Source: Roseovarius nitratireducens (GTDB lineage: Bacteria; Pseudomonadota; Alphaproteobacteria; Rhodobacterales; Rhodobacteraceae). From it: a stretch of 64,000 nt of DNA. Location: assembly GCF_002925845.1 (NCBI RefSeq), contig NZ_PDNI01000065.1:248001-312000 (forward strand), given 5' to 3'. Under the pieces are notes generated by a model. The model ran no database searches, was not told the origin of the DNA, and saw only the letters and a list, made by a program, of their open reading frames with translations. A program made the position numbers and the translations under genes. Of this stretch, positions 42,258-50,919 are shown in pieces; positions within the stretch are counted from its first letter, which is position 1; every line of letters starts with the position of its first letter.

Positions 42258-43544
42258 ATGAAACAGAAACTCATGGCAACCGCGCTGGCGGCGGCGATGG
42301 TGGCAGGACCGGCGCTCGCCGATCTGACCGTCGTCGATACCAGCTATCGCACCGGCCCCTATGCCGCGAACGGCATCCCGTTCTCGGACGGCTACCAGGA
42401 TTATTTCACGCTGCTGAACGAGCGTGACGGCGGCATCGGCGGGGAAAAGATCAACCTCGTGGAATGCGAGACCGGCTACAACACCGAGAAGGGCGTCGAG
42501 TGCTACGAGGCCACCAAGGGCGAAGGCGGCGGCGCGCTGGTCTACCAGCCGCTCTCGACCGGCATCACCTATCAGCTCATTCCCAAGGCCACCGCCGACG
42601 GCATCCCGCTTCACACGATGGGCTACGGGCGCACCTCGGCCAAGAACGGCGCGGTGTTCAAGTGGGTGTTCAACTACCCGGCCAACTACTGGGACGGGGC
42701 GAGCCACGCCATTACCCATATCCTCAACGAGAATGGCGGTGATATCAGCGGGCGCAAGATCGCGCTGGTCTATCACAACTCTGCCTATGGCAAGGAGCCG
42801 ATCCGGACGCTCGAAGAGCTGTCGAAAAAGCACGGCTTCGAGCTGACGCTGCTGCCGGTGGATCACCCCGGCCAGGAGCAGAAGTCGCAATGGCTCCAGA
42901 TCCGCCGCGAAAAGCCCGACAACGTGATCATGTGGGGCTGGGGCGTGATGAACCAGGTCGCCATCCAGGAGGCCGTCAACATCCGCTTTCCGATGGACCA
43001 GTTCATCGGCATCTGGTGGTCCGGCTCCGAGAACGACGTGAAGGCGGCGGGCGACAAGGCCGACGGCTACAAGGCGCTGGCTTTCCACAACCTCGGGGAC
43101 GACTACCCGGTCTATGACGACATCCAGGAATATGTCGTCGACTCCGGCAATGCCGCCGGCGCGGGCGACCAGATCGGCACCGTGCTCTATAACCGGGGCA
43201 TGTATGCCGCGATGCTGGCCGCCGAGGCGATCAAGACCGCGCAGGAAATGCACGGCACCGCCACGATCAATGCCGCTCAGATGCGCGACGGCATGGAGAA
43301 CCTCGAAATGACCGAAGAGAAGATGGCCGCGCTGGGGCTTCCGAATTTCGGCCCGGAGTTCAGCGTGTCCTGCGAGAACCACGGCGGCAACGGCTTTGGC
43401 GCCGTGTCGCAGTGGAACGCGGAGGCGGGCGAGTTCGAACTGATCACCGATTACTACCAGTCGGATCAGGAGATCATTTCGATGCTCGTGGCCGAGGACA
43501 GCGCCGCATTCGCTGCTGAGAACGGCATCGAACCGGGCTGCTGA
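42258..43544 (+). CDS. HAAT ABC transporter periplasmic substrate-binding protein
   Basis: 428 residues. Signal peptide MKQKLMATALAAAMVAGPALA. Two-lobed type I binding fold: RTGPYAANGIPFSDGYQDYF, GGEKINLVECETGYNTEKGV, ECYEATKGEGGGALVYQPLS and GRKIALVYHNSAYGKEPIRT. The subgroup differs from amino-acid LivK (it is longer), consistent with another ligand such as an aromatic or aliphatic acid, given the flanking CoA ligases. AAGGGAGGATAAGACC ribosome-binding site. Followed by a strong hairpin. Confidence 0.9.
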   Translation: MKQKLMATALAAAMVAGPALADLTVVDTSYRTGPYAANGIPFSDGYQDYFTLLNERDGGIGGEKINLVECETGYNTEKGVECYEATKGEGGGALVYQPLSTGITYQLIPKATADGIPLHTMGYGRTSAKNGAVFKWVFNYPANYWDGASHAITHILNENGGDISGRKIALVYHNSAYGKEPIRTLEELSKKHGFELTLLPVDHPGQEQKSQWLQIRREKPDNVIMWGWGVMNQVAIQEAVNIRFPMDQFIGIWWSGSENDVKAAGDKADGYKALAFHNLGDDYPVYDDIQEYVVDSGNAAGAGDQIGTVLYNRGMYAAMLAAEAIKTAQEMHGTATINAAQMRDGMENLEMTEEKMAALGLPNFGPEFSVSCENHGGNGFGAVSQWNAEAGEFELITDYYQSDQEIISMLVAEDSAAFAAENGIEPGC

Positions 43545-43556
43545 AGCCCTCGCCAT

Positions 43557-43588
43557 GTCCGGCCGCCGCGACCCTGCGGCGGCCGGAC
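43557..43588 (+). terminator. Strong hairpin after the substrate-binding protein gene
   Basis: 13-bp perfect stem (43557-43569 with 43576-43588), 6-nt loop, 13 nt past the stop. TATTTTTG follows after ~9 nt. Likely a partial terminator or 3' stabiliser that raises binding-protein mRNA relative to livF. Confidence 0.6.
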
Positions 43589-43592
43589 GACC

Positions 43593-43615
43593 CGAGTATT
43601 TTTGCCAAGAAGAAA
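43593..43615 (+). repeat. Short 3'-UTR intergenic motif, copy 5
   Basis: Plus strand CGAGTATTTTTGCCAAGAAG followed by AAA, the clearest copy. It lies directly after the hairpin at 43557-43588. Confidence 0.6.
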
Positions 43616-43672
43616 CCGGGACGCGTGCCCTGAGACGGGGCTGGCGCGGCCTGATGAAACGGAGCCTGGGCG

Positions 43673-44497
43673 ATGCTGGATGCAGGAAAGACCGACGAGG
43701 CGCTTCTCGAGGTCAACAATATCGAGGTGATCTACAATCACGTGATCCTCGTGCTGAAGGGCGTCAGCCTCAAGGTGCCCAAGGGCGGGATCACCGCGCT
43801 TCTGGGCGGTAACGGCGCGGGCAAGACCACCACGCTCAAGGCCATTTCCAACCTGCTGAAATCCGAGCGCGGCGAGGTCACCAAGGGCACGATCCGCTAT
43901 CGCGGCGAGCGGGTGCAGGATCTGCTGCCCTCCGATCTCGTCAAGATGGGGGTGGTGCAGGTGATGGAGGGGCGGCACTGTTTCGAGCACCTGACCATCG
44001 AGGAAAACCTGCTGACCGGGGCCTATACCCGGGGCATTGGCCGGGCCGAGCTCGATGCCGATCTCGAGATGGTTTATGACTATTTCCCGCGCCTCAAGGA
44101 GCGCCGCCGCAGCCAGGCGGGCTATACCTCGGGCGGCGAGCAGCAGATGTGCGCGATCGGCCGCGCGCTGATGGCGCGGCCCGAGACGATCCTGCTGGAC
44201 GAGCCGTCGATGGGGCTGGCGCCGCAACTGGTGGAACAGATTTTCGAGATCGTGAAGTCGCTGAACGAAAAGGAGGGATATACCTTCCTTCTGGCCGAGC
44301 AGAACACCAACGTGGCGCTGCGGTTCGCGCATCACGGCTATATCCTGGAATCGGGGCGCGTGGTGATGGACGGCCCCGCCGCCGCGCTGCGCGAGAACCC
44401 GGACGTCAAGGAATTCTATCTCGGCGTGTCAGACGAGGGGCGCAAATCGTTCCGCGACGTGCGCAGCTATCGCCGTCGCAAGCGGTGGCTGAGCTGA
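43673..44497 (+). CDS. livF: HAAT ABC transporter ATP-binding protein (LivF type)
   Basis: 274 residues. Walker A LLGGNGAGKTTTLKAISNLL, signature YTSGGEQQMCAIGRALM, Walker B ETILLDEPSMGLAPQLVEQI, and FLLAEQNTNVALRFAHHGYI. The C-terminus is ~25 residues longer than usual and basic (RDVRSYRRRKRW). It ends 6 nt from the convergent gene at 44504. Partners the LivG-type ATPase at 38557. Confidence 0.92.
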   Translation: MLDAGKTDEALLEVNNIEVIYNHVILVLKGVSLKVPKGGITALLGGNGAGKTTTLKAISNLLKSERGEVTKGTIRYRGERVQDLLPSDLVKMGVVQVMEGRHCFEHLTIEENLLTGAYTRGIGRAELDADLEMVYDYFPRLKERRRSQAGYTSGGEQQMCAIGRALMARPETILLDEPSMGLAPQLVEQIFEIVKSLNEKEGYTFLLAEQNTNVALRFAHHGYILESGRVVMDGPAAALRENPDVKEFYLGVSDEGRKSFRDVRSYRRRKRWLS

Positions 44498-44503
44498 GGA
44501 GGA

Positions 44504-45355
44504 TCAGCCTTGCAACAACTCGGCCCGCATCTCCTCGATCAGATCGAGCGCCTCGGCCCGCGTGTTGCGGATGTTGGGGCGGAAGCCCTGGCTTTCGGCG
44601 CGCAGGCGGATGTCCTGCTCGGTCTCGGACCCCGCGGCATACCGCGCCGATCCAAGCGATGCCGCCTCGTTGAGCCGCTTGCCGCGATGCGCGTAGCGCA
44701 CCCATGCCGCGGGCAGGATCCGGCAACCGTTGAGGTTGACGAGGAAGAACCACTTGCGCTCGGTTTCCCGGATGCGGGCCTCGATATGGTCGTAGACGTG
44801 ATCGACATCGCGCCCGTGATGGAAGGTGAAATCCGAGAAATCCGCCTCCATGATGCGCCGCCCGGGATCGAAGCTGATCCTGCGCGCGATCTCTTCGTCG
44901 CTGTGGCTGGGGGGGCGGATCACGCGCTTGCGCCGCGTGCTGGGGAAACCGGCGAGGCGTTCGAGCGCGGCCTCGCGGGTCAGGCACAGGTTGGGGTCAA
45001 AGGCTTCGGTATCGGCGGCGCGTTCGATCTGGCGGCGCGTCTCGTCGGAGGCGTCGAACCGCACCGAGCCCATAGAATGCGCGTAGTTGAGCGCGCGGCC
45101 GCGGCGCGAATAGGCGATCCATGCCGCCGGGTCGATGCGGGTGCCGTTGAGGTTGACGAGGAAAAACCAGAGGTCTTCGCCGGTGTCGCCGATGCGTGCC
45201 TCGAGCCGGTCGTAGACCCGGTTGACGGTGGCGGAATCCTCGAAATGGAGCCCCGAGAAATCGACCTCCATCACCTGGATGTCAGGGTGAAAGGCGATCC
45301 GGCGGTCGAGTGCGGCATCGTCGAGCGCCGCGGGTGCGTCTGTCGGGGGCGTCAT
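44504..45355 (-). CDS. Unknown protein built from two tandem homologous domains
   Basis: 283 residues; start ATG 45353-45355. Two halves (about residues 19-135 and 160-278) repeat one pattern: RIAFHPDIQVMEVDFS / RISFDPGRRIMEADFS, NRVYDRLEARIGDTGEDLWF / DHVYDHIEARIRETERKWF, FLVNLNGTRIDPAAWIAY / FLVNLNGCRILPAAWVRY, and ALNYAHSMGSVRFDAS / RLNEAASLGSARYAAG. This shows an internal duplication. No signal peptide or membrane helix. I do not recognise a named family. Divergent from the PaaK-like ligase across 121 bp and convergent with livF. Confidence 0.75.
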   Translation of the reverse strand: MTPPTDAPAALDDAALDRRIAFHPDIQVMEVDFSGLHFEDSATVNRVYDRLEARIGDTGEDLWFFLVNLNGTRIDPAAWIAYSRRGRALNYAHSMGSVRFDASDETRRQIERAADTEAFDPNLCLTREAALERLAGFPSTRRKRVIRPPSHSDEEIARRISFDPGRRIMEADFSDFTFHHGRDVDHVYDHIEARIRETERKWFFLVNLNGCRILPAAWVRYAHRGKRLNEAASLGSARYAAGSETEQDIRLRAESQGFRPNIRNTRAEALDLIEEMRAELLQG

Positions 45356-45476
45356 GGCAGGGCCTCGGGCAAGATATGTGTCGGTATACAAAAGAGCACC
45401 GTTTATGCGCCGAACGCCGGTTTCAAACAATTGGTCAAGCTGTCGCAACGTAAGGCGGCAGGCAGAGGATGACGCG

Positions 45477-46697
45477 ATGACCCAGTATTTCGACGAGTTG
45501 GAGACGCGCAGCAGCGCAGCCCGGGCCGAGGCGCTGGCCCGCGCCCTGCCCGAACAGATCGCCCGCGCGCAAGCCCTGCCCGGCTATGCCGGCGCGCTCG
45601 ACGGGGTCGAGGCGGCGCGGGTAACGGATGCGGGCGCGCTCGCCACGCTGCCGGTGCTGCGCAAGTCCGATTTGGGGCGCGCGCAGGGCGCGGCGGCCCC
45701 CTTCGGCGGGCTGACCGGGCGGCCCGCGCATGGTTTCGCCCATGTCTTTCAGTCGCCCGGCCCGATCTACGAGCCGGGCGGCGACAGCCATGACTGGTGG
45801 CGGGTGGGCCGGTTCCTGCATGCCTGTGGCGTGGGGCCGGGCGATATCGTGCAGAACTGCTTTTCCTATCACCTCGTGCCCGCCGGCATGATCTTCGAGA
45901 ACGGGGCGCGGGCGGTGGGCGCGGCGGTGCTGCCTGCGGGCACCGGGCAGACCGAGTTGCAGGCGCGTGCGGCGCATGACGTGGGCGTGACCGCCTATGC
46001 CGGGACGCCCGATTACCTGAAGGTGATCCTCGACAAGGCGGACGAGATGGGCCTCGCGCTCAACATCACCAAGGCGGCGGTGGGGGGCGGCGCGCTGTTT
46101 CCGTCGCTGCGCGCCGAATATGCCGAGCGCGGCATCGCCTGCCTGCAATGCTATGCCACCGCCGACCTGGGTAATATCGCCTATGAAAGCGCCGCGCAGG
46201 ACGGGATGATCGTGGACGAGGGCGTGATCGTCGAGATCGTGCGCCCCGGCACCGGCGACCCGGTCCCGCATGGCGAGGTCGGCGAGGTGGTGGTGACCAC
46301 GCTCAACCCCGATTATCCGCTGATCCGCTTTGCCACCGGCGACCTGAGCGCGGTGATGGAGGGGACAAGCCCGTGCGGCCGCACCAACATGCGCATCAAG
46401 GGCTGGATGGGCCGCGCCGACCAGACCACCAAGATCAAGGGCATGTTCGTGCGCCCCGAGCAGGTGGCCGCACTGGTGGCGCGTCATGACGGGATCGGGC
46501 GCGCCCGCGTGATCGCCAGCCGCGAGGGCGAGGCGGACGTGATGACCGTGCGGATCGAGGCCACGGGCGGTGAGGCCGATCACTATGCCGGGGCGGTGAG
46601 CGAGGTGCTCAAGCTCAAGGGCCGGATCGAGATCGTGCCGCCGGGCAGCCTGCCCAATGATGGCAAGGTGATCGAGGATTTGCGCAATTACGAGTGA
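45477..46697 (+). CDS. Phenylacetate-CoA ligase-like AMP-forming enzyme
   Basis: 406 residues. PaaK-type adenylate-forming ligase, shorter than the FadD type. LPVLRKSDLGRAQGAAAPFG, FQSPGPIYEPGGDSHDWWRV, CLQCYATADLGNIAYESAAQ, PLIRFATGDLSAVMEG and RADQTTKIKGMFVRPEQVAA (hinge and C-terminal Lys region) fit the family. The usual SSGTTG P-loop is replaced by QSPGP. Substrate unknown; the neighbouring transporter suggests activation of an imported acid. Confidence 0.85.
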   Translation: MTQYFDELETRSSAARAEALARALPEQIARAQALPGYAGALDGVEAARVTDAGALATLPVLRKSDLGRAQGAAAPFGGLTGRPAHGFAHVFQSPGPIYEPGGDSHDWWRVGRFLHACGVGPGDIVQNCFSYHLVPAGMIFENGARAVGAAVLPAGTGQTELQARAAHDVGVTAYAGTPDYLKVILDKADEMGLALNITKAAVGGGALFPSLRAEYAERGIACLQCYATADLGNIAYESAAQDGMIVDEGVIVEIVRPGTGDPVPHGEVGEVVVTTLNPDYPLIRFATGDLSAVMEGTSPCGRTNMRIKGWMGRADQTTKIKGMFVRPEQVAALVARHDGIGRARVIASREGEADVMTVRIEATGGEADHYAGAVSEVLKLKGRIEIVPPGSLPNDGKVIEDLRNYE

Positions 46698-46713
46698 GTT
46701 AGTAGAGTGGGGC

Positions 46714-48348
46714 ATGTTGCAACGTAAACTTTTCTCGGCGGTCTTGTGGTTCTGCGTGGTGGCAGGGCCATCGCTTGCCGCCGATCTGGCGCTGATCCTC
46801 GATACCCGTGCGCAGGGTGACCGGCGTTCGGCGGTGGCGTTCGACCCGGGCGCGGCGCTGGAGCAGGCCGGGTTCGAGGTGGTGGCCCCCAAGGGCGAGG
46901 ATATCGCGCCGCTGCGCGCCGCCGCGCTCGATCTCGAGGCACGGATCACGGCGGGCGAGGTGGCGCGGCTGGTGATCCTCGCCGCCGGAGAGATGGCCGG
47001 GGACGGGCAGGATAGCTGGCTGTTGCCGGAGGATGTGGGCACGGTCTCGCGGCTGCGGATCGGCGCGGCGGGGCTGTCGGTCAATGCGCTCTCGGCGATT
47101 GCCGGGGCGGTGGAGGGGCCCGCCGTGCTGATTCTGGCACCCGAGGAGGGCGAAGCGGCGGGCGCGGGGCTGAGACCGGGGCTGTCGGGATTCTCCGAAG
47201 TGCCGGGCGTGACCTATGCCATCGGCCCGCGCAAGGGCATCGCCGCGCTGCTGGGCGGACCCTTGCTCGCCCCCGGGACGAGCTTTGCCGGGGTGGCGCG
47301 CGCGGCACCGGACGGCGTCATCCTGTCGGGCAACCTGTCGGGCGAGATGGGTCTGATGGGGCCGGGGCCGAACATGGTGCCCGAGGCGCAACTGGCCGAG
47401 GCGCGCGAGGATGGCTTCTGGCAGGCGGTCGAGGCGCTGGACACGGTGGCGGCCTATGATGCCTATATCGCCACCTATCCCGAGGGGCGTTACCTCTCAC
47501 AGGCGCGCGAGCGCCGCGACTGGCTGCGCGACGCGCCCGGGCGTGACGCCCGCAGCGCCGAGGCGGCGCTGGGCCTGACCCGTACGGCGCGGCGCGACGT
47601 GCAGCGGTGGCTGGCGGTGCTGGGGTTCTACGAGCGGGGCATCGACGGGATTTTCGGACGCGGCACGCGCGGCGCGATCGCCACGTGGCAAGAACAGGCA
47701 GGCGTGGAGCCGACCGGCTATCTCGACCGCGCCGACCTTGCGCGGCTGCGCGCGGACGCGACCGCCCGTCAGCGCGAGATCGAAGAGGAAGAGCGCCGGC
47801 AGCAGATGCAGGAGGAGCGCCGCGACCGCGCGTATTGGCGCGACACCGGGCGCGGCGAGGACGAGGCGGGGCTGCGCGCCTATCTCGACCGCTATCCCGA
47901 AGGGCTTTTCGCCGAGACTGCCCGCGCCCGGCTCGACGAGATCGAAGAGGCCCGGCGCGACGCGATCGACCGGGCGGCGCGCGCCGACTGGCAGGCCGCA
48001 CGCGAGGCCGACACGGCCGAGGCCTATGCCGCCTTCCTGCGCGATCATCCCAAGAGCCGCTTTGCCGAGGAGGCGCGCGCGCGCCTCGACGAGATCGAGC
48101 GGGGTCGCGCCGAGAATCAGGCCATCGCGCAGGCGCGCGAGGAAGAGAAGATCTATGCCGGGGCCGAGGTGGTGCGTATCCTGATCGAGCGCCGGCTGGC
48201 GCAGGTCGGGGCCGAACCGGGGCCGGTGGACGGTCGGTTCACCGAGGAGACGCGCGCGGCGATCCGCCGCTTCCAGCGCAGTCGTGGCCTGCCGGTCACG
48301 GGCCATATCTCGCAGGCGACAGCGGCGGCGCTGATGGGGATGCGCTGA
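46714..48348 (+). CDS. Secreted protein with degenerate caspase-like and peptidoglycan-binding domains
   Basis: 544 residues. Signal peptide MLQRKLFSAVLWFCVVAGPS. Residues ~23-200 follow the p20 caspase fold layout, but the catalytic His site reads VILAAGEMAGDGQDSWLLPE (Glu93 for His) and the Cys site reads VLILAPEEGE (no Cys), so peptidase activity is unlikely. Residues ~290-350 are a peptidoglycan-binding domain (GFYERGIDGIFGRGTRGAIA); then a Glu/Arg-rich coiled region with repeated YLDRYPEGLFAETARARLDE units; a second peptidoglycan-binding domain closes the protein (VDGRFTEETRAAIRRFQRSR). Probably periplasmic and cell-wall associated. Confidence 0.82.
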   Translation: MLQRKLFSAVLWFCVVAGPSLAADLALILDTRAQGDRRSAVAFDPGAALEQAGFEVVAPKGEDIAPLRAAALDLEARITAGEVARLVILAAGEMAGDGQDSWLLPEDVGTVSRLRIGAAGLSVNALSAIAGAVEGPAVLILAPEEGEAAGAGLRPGLSGFSEVPGVTYAIGPRKGIAALLGGPLLAPGTSFAGVARAAPDGVILSGNLSGEMGLMGPGPNMVPEAQLAEAREDGFWQAVEALDTVAAYDAYIATYPEGRYLSQARERRDWLRDAPGRDARSAEAALGLTRTARRDVQRWLAVLGFYERGIDGIFGRGTRGAIATWQEQAGVEPTGYLDRADLARLRADATARQREIEEEERRQQMQEERRDRAYWRDTGRGEDEAGLRAYLDRYPEGLFAETARARLDEIEEARRDAIDRAARADWQAAREADTAEAYAAFLRDHPKSRFAEEARARLDEIERGRAENQAIAQAREEEKIYAGAEVVRILIERRLAQVGAEPGPVDGRFTEETRAAIRRFQRSRGLPVTGHISQATAAALMGMR

Positions 48349-48354
48349 GCGGCG

Positions 48355-49599
48355 TCAGGTAAAGCGGTTGGCGTCATAGGGGGCGAGATCCAGATTGGGG
48401 CGCTTGCCACCGATCAGGTCGGCCACCATGCGCCCGGTGCGCGGCCCCGCCGTCAGCCCGACATGCTGATGCCCGAAGGCGGCAAAGACGCCCGTCGCGC
48501 CGATCTCGCCGATCAGCGGCAGGCTGTCGGGGGTCGAGGGGCGCGGGCCCATCCATTCCTCTGCCGCCTCGAACCGCAGATCGGGAAAGACGCGGGCGAT
48601 CTCGCGCCGGATCATGGCAAAGGGCGCGCGCGACGGGGCTGCGTCGGGATCGCCCAATTCCACCGTACCGGCGCAGCGCAACCCGGTGGCCATCGGCGTC
48701 ACCGCGAACTTGCCCCGTGCCATCATCAGCGGCTGGCGCGGCAGGGCCGAGGGCCGGGCGAGGTGCAGGTGATAGCCGCGCTCGGCGGCCAGCGGCACCT
48801 TGAGGCCGAGTTTCTTCATCAGCGGCCCGGACCAGACCCCCGCCGCCAGCACCGCCGCGTCGCAGGCCAAGGGGCCCTGATCGGTCAGCACCTGCGTGAT
48901 GCGCCCGTCGGCGAGGGTGACATCGCGCGCCTCGGCTTGCAGGTACCGCCCGCCTTCGGCCTGAAAGACGGCTGCGAGATCGGCCATGTAGGCGCCCGGA
49001 TCGCGCACATGCCCCTGCCCGCGCAACATCGCGAGGCATCCGATGGCGGGGCCTGCGAGCGGCTCCGCCTCCTGCACCGCCGCGCCCTCGATCACCTCGG
49101 GGATGAACCCCGCCTCGCGCTTGGCCTGCCAGCCATAGGCATCGGCCTCATAGGCGGCGCGGCTGTCATAGGCATAGGCGAGATCGCTGGTGGCGAGCCA
49201 CTTCTCGGCCTCGGTGCCGCGCACCAGCGCACGGTGCTGATCGACGCTGTCGGTGACCAGCGGGATCAGCCCCTCTGTCATGCGCGCGGCGTCGCGCGGG
49301 TTGGCGTTGCGCGCGAATTGCCACAGCCACGGGGCGAGGCGCGGCAGGTCGCGCCAGCGCAGCCAGAGCGGCGCGCCGGGATCGGCGAGATACTTGAGCG
49401 CCGTGGTCAGAATGCCCGGCGTGTTGACCGGCACGATGGCCCATTGCGCCATCAGCCCGGCATTGCCCTGCGATGCCCCGGCGCCGGGCGCATCGCGGTC
49501 GATGAGCGTGACGCGGTGGCCCGCACGGGTAAGCCATATGGCCGAGGCGAGACCACAGATGCCGGCGCCGATGACGACGATGGTGCGGGGATGGCTCAT
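48355..49599 (-). CDS. D-amino acid dehydrogenase-like FAD oxidoreductase
   Basis: 414 residues. FAD-binding motif VVIGAGICGLASAIWLTRAG then VTLIDRDAPGAGASQGNAG, the DadA signature. LVTDSVDQHRALVRG, GQGHVRDPGAYMADLAAVF and GFTGHQHVGLT-like FGHQHVGLTAGPRTGRMVAD support the DAO family. Likely oxidises a D-amino acid or imino acid with electrons to the quinone pool. ATG 49597-49599 chosen at the first Rossmann strand. DadX and other partners are absent. Confidence 0.85.
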   Translation of the reverse strand: MSHPRTIVVIGAGICGLASAIWLTRAGHRVTLIDRDAPGAGASQGNAGLMAQWAIVPVNTPGILTTALKYLADPGAPLWLRWRDLPRLAPWLWQFARNANPRDAARMTEGLIPLVTDSVDQHRALVRGTEAEKWLATSDLAYAYDSRAAYEADAYGWQAKREAGFIPEVIEGAAVQEAEPLAGPAIGCLAMLRGQGHVRDPGAYMADLAAVFQAEGGRYLQAEARDVTLADGRITQVLTDQGPLACDAAVLAAGVWSGPLMKKLGLKVPLAAERGYHLHLARPSALPRQPLMMARGKFAVTPMATGLRCAGTVELGDPDAAPSRAPFAMIRREIARVFPDLRFEAAEEWMGPRPSTPDSLPLIGEIGATGVFAAFGHQHVGLTAGPRTGRMVADLIGGKRPNLDLAPYDANRFT

Positions 49600-49723
49600 G
49601 CGCGAGGGGCTCCTTCGGGGGATAGTACGCCGCCAAGGAAGCCCAGCCCGCGCGCCGGTGCAAGCCCTGTCATGGCACAGGGGTGGAAATGGCGTGGAGC
49701 GGACGTTGAACGTCAAGCGCTGA

Positions 49724-49908
49724 GCCGCGCCATCGCATGTCCGCGGGCAGGCGACCCGACGGTTTTTCAATGCGCTTTATTTCTGCTTTCCCGCAAAAGA
49801 TTTAGTCGGCGCGCTGGCTTTACCATATCGCCTGTCCGTCACGCCAAAGGCGTGCCGATACAGGTTGGCGCACCTCCGGTGCGACGGGCGGACATGCGAT
49901 GGCGCGGC
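49724..49908. repeat. Perfect 21-bp inverted repeat, 143 bp apart
   Basis: Arms 49724-49744 and 49888-49908 are exact reverse complements. The spacer holds a CACGCC-AAA-GGCGTG hairpin and a GCGCTTTAT stretch also present in the repeat at 21323. The element fills most of the 385-bp space between the FAD oxidoreductase start and the folD stop; no gene is seen there. It could be a small non-autonomous element or a long hairpin. Confidence 0.7.
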
Positions 49909-49984
49909 GGCCTTCGGCCTTGAATCCGCGCCGGGACCAAATCCCGAACGACCGCTCCAGGCCAAGGGCGGCCCCCGGCCCGCC

Positions 49985-50902
49985 TCAGGCGGTGAGGCCC
50001 TCCGGCTCCGCCAGGCCATTCGCGCGGCAGCAGGCGGTCACGGTGTTGGCCAGCAGGCAGGCGATGGTCATCGGCCCCACGCCGCCCGGCACCGGGGTGA
50101 TCGCGCCCGCCACCGCCGCGCAGCTGTCGAAATGGCAATCGCCCACCAGCCGGGTCTTGACGCTGCCATCCTCGTTGGTGCCGCGTTCCGGCGCCTCGAT
50201 CCGGTTGATGCCGACGTCGATCACCGTGGCCCCCGGCTTGATCCACTCGCCCGGCACCATTTCCGGGCGGCCGACGGCGGCCACCACGATATCGGCGCGG
50301 CGCACCACGTCAGGCAGGTCGCGGGTGCGCGAATGCGCGATGGTCACGGTGCAGCTCTCGCCCAGCAGAAGCTGCGCCATCGGCTTGCCGACGATGTTGG
50401 AGCGCCCGACCACCACCGCATCCAGCCCGCTCAGCGATCCCAGGTGGTCGCGCAGCATCATCAGGCAGCCCAACGGCGTGCAGGGCACCATGCTTTTCTG
50501 CCCGGTGCCCAGCAGGCCGACGTTGGAGATGTGAAAGCCGTCCACGTCCTTGGCGGGGTCGATGGAATTGATCACGAGGTCCGAATCGATATGCCCGGGC
50601 AGCGGCAGTTGCACGAGGATGCCATGCACGTCCGCATCGTTGTTGAGCGTGTCGATGAGCGCCAGCAGGTCGGCCTGCGAGGTGTCGGCATCCAGCTTGT
50701 GCTCGTAGGAGTTCATCCCCGCCTCGACGGTCTGCTTGCCCTTGGAGCGGACGTAGACCTGGCTGGCCGGGTCCTCGCCCACCAGCACCACGGCGAGGCC
50801 GGGGGTGATGCCGTGCGCCTCCTTCAGCCGGCTGACGTGATCGCCCACCTTGCCCCGGATGGTGGCCGCAAAGGCCTTGCCGTCGATGATCGTCGCGCTC
50901 AT
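49985..50902 (-). CDS. folD: Methylene-THF dehydrogenase/methenyl-THF cyclohydrolase FolD (canonical)
   Basis: 305 residues. Bifunctional interconversion of 5,10-methylene-THF and 10-formyl-THF. Catalytic residues are intact: Tyr50 and Lys54 in [11 protein letters not shown], Gln98 in [11 protein letters not shown] and Asp121 in PAKDVDGFH. Also present are [12 protein letters not shown], the NADP loop [18 protein letters not shown] and the C-terminal [10 protein letters not shown]-type [20 protein letters not shown]. Second of three collinear C1 genes after fhs and a diverged paralogue. Confidence 0.95.
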   Translation of the reverse strand: MSATIIDGKAFAATIRGKVGDHVSRLKEAHGITPGLAVVLVGEDPASQVYVRSKGKQTVEAGMNSYEHKLDADTSQADLLALIDTLNNDADVHGILVQLPLPGHIDSDLVINSIDPAKDVDGFHISNVGLLGTGQKSMVPCTPLGCLMMLRDHLGSLSGLDAVVVGRSNIVGKPMAQLLLGESCTVTIAHSRTRDLPDVVRRADIVVAAVGRPEMVPGEWIKPGATVIDVGINRIEAPERGTNEDGSVKTRLVGDCHFDSCAAVAGAITPVPGGVGPMTIACLLANTVTACCRANGLAEPEGLTA

Positions 50903-50919
50903 TGCCCGTGTCCTTTCCG

